Assembly (NCBI GenBank): GCA_936450465.1
Contig: OW388302.1
Coordinates: 62,781,826-62,845,825, forward strand
Direction: 5' to 3'
Origin: Gibbula magus
Lineage: Eukaryota > Mollusca > Gastropoda > Trochida > Trochidae
Length of the DNA stretch: 64,000 nucleotides
A program made the position numbers and the translations under genes. The notes under the pieces are model-generated. The model worked only from the letters and a program-made list of their open reading frames with translations. It was not told the origin of the DNA and did not search any database. This document shows, one piece after another, positions 23,896 through 34,400 of the stretch. The first letter of the stretch is position 1. Each line of letters opens with the position of its first letter.

Positions 23896-25683
23896 ATATC
23901 ACATAGGTTGTGTTTTTTAAAAATTATGAAATCTTATTTATAAACATCATGTCGATTTCCTCCAACTATGTACTGACATCAGCTTTTAATGATAGACGTT
24001 TGTCGTAGATCTGTATATAGAGGCTTACTGTGTGACATATGTTTTTATAAGTGTTCACATGTATATCAGTGTATGTAATCCATAGGTAAAATAAGCATTG
24101 ATTCAGGTATATTGACATACGTTAATGTTGACATGGATCTTACCTGACCTGAATCATGTGACAAGGGATTTTACTTACATATACTGTAAATCAGGAAATT
24201 AATGCGTCACCAAAATAATGCGACCACCAGTTCCTTGACATATTATGCGCATGAAATAAATGCGACAGTCCATTACTCACCTCATTTTTTAGTATGTTTA
24301 TGTGATTCCTTAGTTAAATAAGTCTTCATCCGGGTACATTGTAAGAAGATCACTTTATCATGGATTTTTCATGACTTATCATATAGATATCTACGAAGAA
24401 TTCCACATATGACGTGAATGAAAGTATGTGGTCGGCGAATTTTAAAATACATCTTCAATTGCGTACATTTTAATCATTATTGAAAACTTATTCATATGTG
24501 TTATTAGGCCCTCATTAAAGCTACATAGCCAAAAAGTATTGTGCCCCTACATTCATACCTGAAATGTGATGATGAGGCAATGTTAGGATAAATGTATTTA
24601 ATGAAACACTAAGGACATAAAGATAGGAGGGTTTATGACTTATTTCTTCAAAGAAAAATATATTTATGTTGACATTTAAAGACATAACGACTGAATTTGC
24701 AATGCTACTGTCAAAATTGTTGTTACCAAGGTGACTTTTAAACATCAAAACATCTTTTATCAGGCAAAATATGGGAGTAACTGGTTCTTAAAAGTTCATC
24801 CCTTTTTCAACAATCAGTGGGGGAAAAGGTCATACGCTTTTGGAATTATTCTGAGATCTTTATGAGTTCGATTCGTTAGTCAAATGCATCTGTGTGATTT
24901 AGATTAATACAGTACTACTGTGTCATTACAGTAATATAGATCGAATATCGTCAATAAGCAACTTTGTTCAAATTGTCTTTCTTCAAACAATCTGATTTTG
25001 AAGGTTTATACGTGCATTTATCATTACATCATGCACTCTTCATAACATTGTGTGTTTTCATCGTGCATTGTCTCATCGTGCATTATCTCATCATGCATTA
25101 CATTATGCATGTTTTGGCCATCTTTGTTGATGTTTGTAAGAATATTTCTCCATGAAAACCACCATTAAATGGCTTTGACGTTTGACCTTCACAGAACATT
25201 TTCAGTCTTAATGCCCCTTTAATTACTGTTGTTTGGCATTTAGGAAGAGACGGCAATCTGCAATCAACAAGCTGCAATCGAAATCTAAGTTGACATGTAC
25301 AGCGATTGATAACCATTGCTATGTCACTACCATCATTCGTAGCATAGATATATAACTTTTTGTTGAATATATACAACACGATATCGTCATATATACAATA
25401 GCGATCACTAATTTTACATTATGTACATACCATAAATATAAATGTATCATACATAAAGGTATATAAGTAAATATTGATAATGCAGTGTGGTATTTAGAGG
25501 GTTGTTTATTAAACTCGCATACCATAACATCGCACTGGTCACACAGTGAGACAAGCTATACACACACCATGAGGTATGTAGATATGGAAATAAAAATACA
25601 CTAACGAACAAAATAAAATACAGCATATCCAAAACCAATCTTTTATTCGGTGAAGTAGTTTGTGAAACTCGTGAAGCCATAAA
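23896..25683. other. No gene seen
   Basis: AT-rich DNA. Near 24185-24270 'ctgtaaatcaggaaatta' and 'aatgcg' motifs look like the end of an interspersed element. Small imperfect repeats of 'catcgtgcatt' occur near 25057-25105. No exon supported. Confidence 0.45.
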
Positions 25684-26039
25684 AGGGGCAGTAGCACGTT
25701 TTTTTGCAAATTTTATTTTTTCAAATTGTCCATTTATAATGATAGGTTATGTCATTTTTAATAACTTTATAGGGTAAAACATCTTCTTAAAACAAACCAA
25801 TTATCCGTAGGGGTAAAAACGGTGTTGCGTATTAAGCAAAAATTGCATGACGGCCATTTTATTGTGAACACATTTTATTATTTCAAATGACAAAAACGAT
25901 CCCCATTGCTTTACAGAACCATGTACGCTCATTTTAAACTTAATTTTCTGGAGAGAGAAGGGTGTTTTACTTTTGGTGACATTATTTTTCAAATACATTT
26001 CGTCAACTTATTTCAACGAAAAAACGTGCTACAGCGCCT
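25684..26039 (+). mobile_element. TTAA-flanked MITE, family 2, copy 2
   Basis: Begins 'aggggcagtagcacgttttt'. It ends in a diverged terminal repeat followed by TTAA at 26040-26043; the left flank is TAAA, a likely mutated TTAA. Collinear with the copy at 4769-5123. Confidence 0.8.
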
Positions 26040-26043
26040 TTAA

Positions 26044-27004
26044 TAACCTATAAAAGTTATGGTTAAGTCACAATAGACGAGACGTTACTTTTTGTGAGCT
26101 ATTCACGTCACGTTGCTTACATTCTGAAGTTCATCAACGGGGTGGTAGGGTGATGAGGTGGGATGATGAGGTGGGTCAGAAGAAGAGGGATGGTGATGGT
26201 GTTTATAGGTAAAATATTAATAATTAAAAACACAATATTCTGTGAGCGTTTATATACAATTATATGACATATAAGAAGTTGACTGTCCATGGAACTTGTT
26301 CTCATTTTTCAAATGGATAATGCGATACTCTTTATGAGGCGTACCTAAGAAGATATGTGTGTGGGGGGGAGGGGGAGGTGAAAATGACCATTATTGGCAA
26401 CTAGGTAAGTACGAGTCCTGAGTAAACATATATATGTCTACTATACCGCCACTCAACCTAGCCTACACACTGAGTATAGTGACGCCCATTCTTCTAGAAG
26501 ATAAGATAAGTAATCACTATCTATGTTTATTGTCTACTTGAAACCTACGTGTTGGATACTACTTATCTGGGTGGTCAGGTATTGTTTTATTATATACATG
26601 TATAGCGTCGTGTATTCACGGGGTATGTGTTAGGGTAGGATATCACGATCCATAGAGTAAATATATTAGTGTTATCATTGTAAGGCAATGTTTTAATTGA
26701 AATATTACAGCTGTGTGAATTTAATTCATCTACTTATATTTATTTCATTAAGATAAGATTGTTTTCCCTTAGTTATAATTAGCAGTGAGAAGACTATTGT
26801 ATCTGCATAGTTTATGTACAAATGTAAATCAATGAAGTTCAGCAGCTATGGACGTGGTTGGCATTGGTTGGGTGACCAGCTACATTATCTTGCTAATCTG
26901 AGTTTGATATTCTATATTCAAACGTGAAACGTGAATATAAAGACTTGTGGTGTCACCATGGTTAAGTGACTTAACGTGTCTGTGTCCATCACCAGTATAT
27001 AGGA
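26044..27004. other. No gene seen
   Basis: Includes a 'gatgaggtggg' direct repeat near 26151-26176. No exon or known family recognised. Confidence 0.45.
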
Positions 27005-27205
27005 TACCCGGTTTCATACCATAGTTGTCTGAATTGGAAACTTTTGAAGCCCAATTGTAATACGCTGATGTTTTTGCGGCCTTCGTGCCGTGTACTGTTT
27101 TTCAATTGCAATTTTCTTTTTTAAATAAAGCAAATAAATTAAATATCTCGCCGCTAATGGCTGCAATAGTGCCGAAGCGGCGTTAAACAATAACTCACTC
27201 ACTCC
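27005..27205 (+). mobile_element. Short retroelement 3' end with ACTC tail
   Basis: Ends 'gaagcggcgttaaacaataa' followed by 'ctcactcactc', a very common retroelement terminus in molluscan DNA. The 54255-54490 element carries a comparable 'aacgccgcttt' end in reverse orientation. No coding capacity. Confidence 0.6.
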
Positions 27206-27401
27206 CTTACTTGAAGCCCAGTTGAAGGAGGGTCAATATGTCAACACGTAATATTCACCGATGGTGAAACAATTAGTCCAGATTTTTAAAAAACCTTTAT
27301 GAATGATTGAATTTAATAGGGCTATGATTGATTGTCAATATTATCTAACATTGCTATTTATTCACTATATTCAATTAACAAAAATCACTGTCCTTTCTCG
27401 T

Positions 27402-27552
27402 GATAGGTCCATTACGGGATTTGAACCCACACACTCAACGCCGTGATGGCTGATTCGTTAGGCTGTTGGGATATTCAGAGCCGGCGATAGGGGTCTGACT
27501 CTGGGGGTGTGTGTTCAAATCCAGCAATGAGCCGTGAAGTGTCTATTAGGTG
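27402..27552. mobile_element. Inverted pair of SINE-like segments
   Basis: The left part, 'gggatttgaacccacacac', and right part, 'gtgtgtgttcaaatcc', are inverted relative to each other and carry tRNA B-box-like 'ttcaaatcc'. Outer arms 'cgtgataggtcc' and 'gccgtgaagtgtctatta' match more loosely. Either two SINE pieces in opposite orientation or a foldback element. Confidence 0.45.
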
Positions 27553-28426
27553 ACATTTGCTAACTATCAAAATGCCGTGTATTTGTTATTGTCAAATTAT
27601 GATTGACACATGTGTTGATTATGATGTTTTGAATATTTCCTATTTATGGAATCTACGATTATTTCATTGGTACATTTTCAGAGGAAATGAAAATGTGTTT
27701 GTAGTAATGTAAAGGATTTGCCTACTTCACAGTTTTATACAAATGTATTTATTAACGTGTACAGTATAATGACAAAATAACACACGTTATCATTATTGTT
27801 GTGTTTTCGCGTTTGATGTCACTGATGTATGCTAATGTTGAATTGTATATGCGTTTCAAATGATGGTTTTGTGATTAGCTAATACTTTCATGCTACCATG
27901 ATCATGTTACCTATATATAAGACACATTTTGTTGCTTTACAATTCAATCAAGTACATTGTCATGCCTTCTTATGAGACAATTGTGCAAACAGATATACCA
28001 CCGAATTCCGTCTCCATAAAATACTCGTATCGTAGTGCCGCTTGAAAGGTCATGTTATTGTTGACAAAATATACCATAAAATGTTGATCGACTGGAAATA
28101 TGTTTGCTTACAAAGCTGTTACTCCGGGTAGTTATAGTGAACTGTATCCCTGCTACCTCGTTAGTCTATAGTTCATGACACATAATGTGCTTCATATCGA
28201 CATCCCCAAACTGAAATTGACAATTGATTTGCTGAAATCGATGACAGGTGTTTGTCAATGTGTAAATTCGAGCTAAAACGTTTAACAAAGAAGGTAATGT
28301 CCTCAATACAAACAGTGTTTGATTCTTGGATGTTAATGAATATGCACTCGTTAAATGTTGTTCATACTGGAGAATGAATAGAACTTATTTGACATTAGTT
28401 GTTCATTTGACTTTTCCTTTTTTCAG
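27553..28426. other. No gene seen upstream of gene A's acceptor
   Basis: AT-rich DNA. The last 20 bases form a good polypyrimidine tract before the acceptor at 28426|28427. I found no signal-peptide exon here. Confidence 0.45.
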
Positions 28427-28464
28427 ACGAAGAATCCATTAACAGAGACGTTTCACAATGACAG
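28427..28464 (+). CDS. Gene A exon with start codon
   Basis: It follows a strong tract and acceptor ('ccttttttcag') and ends at a consensus 'acag|gtaagc' donor. The ATG is at 28458 in good context ('cacaatga'). An in-frame TAA upstream excludes extension within the exon, so coding is just Met-Thr plus one base. The acceptor means at least one further 5' exon exists. Confidence 0.65.
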
Positions 28465-31400
28465 GTAAGCTCAGTAGGAAGTGAAATATATTCTCTAACA
28501 ATGTGACAGTATATCAGAAAGGGGGTACCGTATTTTCTCAAATAAGCGCCAGGGCGCATATCATTTTCCAGCACCCCTTGACCTCCAGCGCTTATTAGAG
28601 GCCCGGCGCTTTTTGGAGACCCGGCGCTTATTTCTTTAATAGAAAATTGATGTTTACTAAGGAAGCATTAATCTAATGGTTCAAACCCGGCGCTTATTGG
28701 AGGCCTGGCGCTTATTTTCTCTTGACTCCTCGGCGCTTATTAGAGGCCGGGCGCTTATTAAAGACACGGCACTTTTTGGAAGAAATACGGTACGTGTGCT
28801 TGGCGAACGTGCTCATCACCTGGCGTATGCATAACAGATGCAGATGCGGATCATATGTCGTTCATTATGACGTCATGAAAGTATCCCTGTCGTAACTACA
28901 TCATTACGTCAGGACAAGACAATAATTATGTTCAAGTGATTCTGGCAAAATTCATTTAAAACAAAAGTATCCCACAAGCACAGGGGCATGTATTGTCGAA
29001 AACGAGAAAGCAATGCATTCGAACAGTCAACTCCCAAACTTTCTGTTATCTTCTAAAAAGAGTTTATAGTACTTGGGACTTGACTTCGTCGATTACATTG
29101 ACTTTCTGTTCCTTTGTTTTTTGACACTACATGTGAGAACAAAAGTGAACACATCAAGATAACGGACTGTACTTTCTTTGTACTTTTTAAAAAGAGGTAC
29201 GTAAACCTCCGATGGATGTGGAATAATTATTTTTAAGCTACAGTAGCTGTAACGGTGCTGGATATGACTAAAGTTGTCTCAAGTTTGATTGAAAACAATA
29301 TCTTCCCACAGAGTTTGCCCAATTCATTTTCTTACCACTAATATAAAACATGAAATGAAAACTGCCTTTTTTAACCCTATTTTTGATAATCTTGTTGTCA
29401 CTCAAAATGAGACTACCGTATACATTATTGATCTCTAAAGGATGTTCACTTACATCCACTTTAAAACTGTTCTCAATCCAGAATGCGAAGACCTAAACAA
29501 GGCTGCACGTGACGCTTCTCTCCTCCTGAGCTCCAGTGACAGAAATGTGGGCGTGGTCATACAGGTCACGTGTTCGGAAAGTAACCAACGATTGGTCGGC
29601 GCTAGTCAGCTGACCTGTCTGAACTCAACCCGCGTCCAATGGGACCACTGTCTTCCCACATGTATAGGTTTGTGATACTTTTCCATTGGCTGGAATATGC
29701 GTAAAAGCAACACGGAATTTTCCTAACTTGAGGTTAAAAAGTTTAGGCCTAAAAAAACAAAAAATGTTTCTGGTCTTTACAGGCTGAAAAAAAATAATGC
29801 GATGATGCGATTTTTTCTTTTATGACATTTTTTTGGGGAATGAGGAGGTAAACAAATTTATACAATTATTTATGTAAATAAAGCACAAACTCTCTTAAAT
29901 ATGTGTTACTATTCCAAATAGTCTGTAATCTCACCCCTACACTCCATCTTAACAGAAACGAGTGACATTTTCCATGTACATTTTTTTCTGAGGCTAAAAA
30001 ATTGTGTTAAGTGGCCCTTACTTTCAAAAACCTAGAAAAAAAAGACCCGAGGCGTGGGTTTGAAAATGACGCGGGCGGAAACCAGAAACAACGCTAGATG
30101 TTTGAAAGTCCCATATCGCCATTGTCCTGTTTCTCGAACAGTAGAGAATTGCGGTCCCAGCAATACACATTGTTGACATTGCGTTAATTTTAGTCTGTAA
30201 ACGTTTGCGAAAAGCAGGTTGCCACGCCTCTGATGGGTCTTCACTGGATATAAACACTGCATATTACAGTTACGATTTGAAGGCGCAGTAAGAGTAAAGT
30301 ATTTTGTCGATACACTCCCGGTCGTGCATTTATATTTAAAACACCGTCGTTTTGCTTCTTACCACTCACCAATTTATTTGTGTTATAGATTAAAGATAGG
30401 GTTCTATCAAGGTATAAAATGTCGGATAGAACCCTCTCTCTACAATAGCAGTTCTACACAAACGAGACTATATACGTATCAAATTCCTCTCCACAACCAA
30501 TGCCATTCTGCACTGAAGATTTAACTTGCTTAACGGAACACGTGCACTACATGTAGGCCTACACTACATCATGAGTTCCAAGTACATGCTTTTCCTCGAT
30601 CTTATCACTTTCGTTCAGAAGCGTTTTAGTGTCACGATGATGAAAGAATCATTTCTGTCTGACTATATAAACCCCACCCATGAACAAGTGGCGATAACTT
30701 ATTTACCATTAAAGTTACAGGTCTGCTATTTAGCACAAAACACAACAAACTGATGGAATGGTACAAAACAACAAAGAATATTCCTCTGAACACGTAACTG
30801 TTTAATGATAATCAAATTCAAAGAGGTGTAACATTTCTTTTGGCGTTCAGTTTATTTTTAATTGTGACACTAAAGCGCTTCCGTAATTTAAGAAGATGTA
30901 TGGTATTGTAAATACATAGACTATTTTTATTAGTTTACAATGCTCGTCAATACTCAATGTATTAACAGAAAAGCCGCCCCAGGGCAGGTCACCCATCTAT
31001 ATACAAACCAGGCTCGCTGTTGTTGAACTTACTGTTGACTTATCAACTGCGAACCAATGGTCTAACAGATATGATTGTGTAAAGTCAATTCCAAACTATC
31101 GCTTAAACTTTGCGTAAGTAGTATGTTAAATTTAAAACAGTTAATGATTATTATAATAAATTTACAAGGCGGTTTTGCGGGCCCAGAATCATTTCAATTT
31201 ATTCAATGATCTTTGAAATGTGAATAAATAACCAGAAGAAAACTTAGAACTTTCTTTTACATTTTTCAATTCTCTTTGCAGATGATTTTTCAGAAAGGGA
31301 GATAGTTATATTAGCAGTCACGTGCTCAGTGATACTGGTTTTGTTGGCCAGCCTCTTAATCATAGCATTCACGATAGTCAGGAAGAAATCAATAACAAAA

Positions 31401-34400
31401 CGGAAACGGTGAGTTTTAAAACAATAGTTTGACGTAAAAATAGAATCAGATATTTGTTCTCTATTTTGTTGTTAGTCAATTTTCTTCTCGTTTGTGGCTC
31501 GGGCACGTTCGTGGCTGTTAAGAAATAAAAATGTCTGCTTTAGCCTCTGTAATGGCTGTCTCTGTCTCTCCATATCTCTGTCTCTGTCAATATTTCTGTC
31601 TGTTTATGGCTGTTTCTGCATGTCTGTTCTGTCTCTGTGTATGTCGGCTTTCTGTCTGTTTATGTCTGTTTATGTCTTTTTATGGCTGTTTATGGCTGTT
31701 TTGTTTTGTTTCTGTCACTGTCTAGCTGTCTATCTACCTGTCTGTCTCTCGTCCATAATAATCGAATAAAAAAACATAGATTACATGTTTGTAACTTTCC
31801 GATCTTTTGTAAATACTTTAATTATGAAAAAAAACTATTACCATGTGAGGTAAATTAACATTTACGTCCATATGCAATTACGTCAGATGATCGCAACGAT
31901 ACGACCACTGACTGAACATACCGCAAATGCTTTAATAATCACTTGGCGATTATTAATTTCAAACCCCGATTTGACCCGGCGATTATTCAAGGCGGGTGAT
32001 TATTTTTTTTATTATCTTCCAAGCTTTATTTACCATATTTAAGTCTAATGTGTTTTAAGATGTTCAATCGTCGCAAATGTTTTAAGTATGTTGCAAATAG
32101 CATGTAATTATTTTATCAACATTTAAATACATATAACATTTTATGTACCAATCTGTGATACTGTTTCTATGTATTTATTTATGTATTATATTCAAACCGT
32201 GTCTCTTCGGCCTATTGTGGCCCAGCATCATATATTTTATTTTGTATATTCATATGTATTTACACTATGTAATTTTTATGCGTGACACGTTAATAAACAA
32301 TTCATTCATTCATTCATTCATTCATTCATTCATTATTCAAGGCAGGCAATTGCTCAATGTAGACGATTATTCAAGGATTTACGGTAATTCTAAACATGTT
32401 GATTCTGTCCATCTATCTGCAGTAACGAACGACTAGCCCAGACCCTGGAGCGGCTGTCTATACGAGACCCTCTAGACGAGCTAGTGAGACGAGAGTCCAG
32501 ACGGAGCTCTCTGGGCTACAGGAACGACTCCATGACTGAGCTGCACGTGGGGAACGGTGACGTCACCAGGCGGTCAGTACATTGACTAACTTAAGACGTG
32601 CGCGTCCTCGGAACTGATAAATAGGGACCGAAGAATATCAGTTTAGAGAGATGTTAGATTAATGGACATGGGCACAGAAATGGACAGAGGCACAGTAATG
32701 GACATGGGCACAGTAATGGACATAGGCACAGTTATGGACATAGGCACAGTTATGGACATGGGCACAGTTATGGACATAGGCACAATAATGGACATGGACA
32801 CAGTTATGGACATAGGCACAGTTATGGGCTTAGGCACAGTTATGGACATAGGCACAGTTATGGACATAGGCACAGTTATGGACATGGGCACAGTAATGGA
32901 CATAGGCACAGTAATGGACATGGGCACAGTAATGGACATAGGCACAGTAATGGACATGGGCACAGTAATGGACATAGGCACAGTTATGGACATGGGCACA
33001 GTAATGGACATAGGCACAGTTATGGACATAGGCACAGTTATGGACATAGGCACAGTAATGGACATGGGCACAGTAATGGACATGGGCACAGTTATGGACA
33101 TAGGCACAGTTATGGAAATAGGCACAGTAATGGACATAGGCACAGTAATGGACATAGGCACAGTAATGGACATGGGCACAGTTATGGACATGGGCACAGT
33201 TATGGACATAGGCACAATAATGGACATGGGCACAGTTATGGACATAGGCACAATAATGGACATGGGCACAGTTATGGACATAGGCACAGTAATGGACATG
33301 GGCACAGTAATGGACATAGGCACAGTTATGGACATAGGCACAGTTATGGACCTAGGAACAGTTATGGACATAGGCACAGTTATGGACATAGGCACAGTTA
33401 TGGACATGGGCACAGTAATGGACATAGGCACAGTAATGGACATGGGCACAGTAATGGACATAGGCACAGTAATGGACATGGGCACAGTAATGGACATAGG
33501 CACAGTTATGGACATGGGCACAGTAATGGACATAGGCACAGTTATGGACATAGGCACAGTTATGGACATAGACACAGTAATGGACATGGGCACAGTTATG
33601 GACATAGGCACAGTTATGGACATAGGCACAGTAATGGACATGGGCACAGTTATGGACATAGGCACAGTTATGGACATAGGCACAGTAATGGACATGGGCA
33701 CAGTAATGGACATGGGCACAGTTATGGACATGGGCACAGTTATGGACATAGGCACAATAATGGACATGGGCACAGTTATGGACATAGGCACAGTAATGGA
33801 CATGGGCACAGTAATGGACATAGGCACAGTTATGGACATAGGCACAATAATGGACATGGGCACAGTTATGGACATAGGCACAGTTATGGACATAGGCACA
33901 GTTATGGACATGGGCACAGTAATGGACATAGGCACAGTAATGGACATGGGCACAGTAATGGACATAGGCACAGTAATGGACATGGGCACAGTAATGGATA
34001 TAGGCACAGTTATTGACATAGGCACAGTAATGTACATGGGCACAGTAATGGACATAGGCACAGTAATGGACATGGGCACAGTAATGGACATGGGCACAGT
34101 TATGGACATAGGCACAGTAATGGACATGGGCACAGTTATGGACATAGGCACAGTAATGGACATAGGCACAGTAATGGACAGGGGCACAGTAATGGACATA
34201 GGCACAGTTATGGACATAGGCACAGTTATGGACATAGGCACAGTTATGGACATAGGCACAGTAATGGACATGGGCACAGTTATGGACATAGGCACAGTTA
34301 TGGACATAGGCACAGTAATGGACATGGGCACAGTTATGGACATAGGCACAGTTATGGACATAGGCACAGTAATGGACATAGGCACAGTAATGGACATGGG

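Noticed and set aside
2880..23900. CRISPR-like arrays among the tandem repeats
   Set aside because: The repeats are contiguous without unique spacers, the genome is eukaryotic and no cas gene is present.
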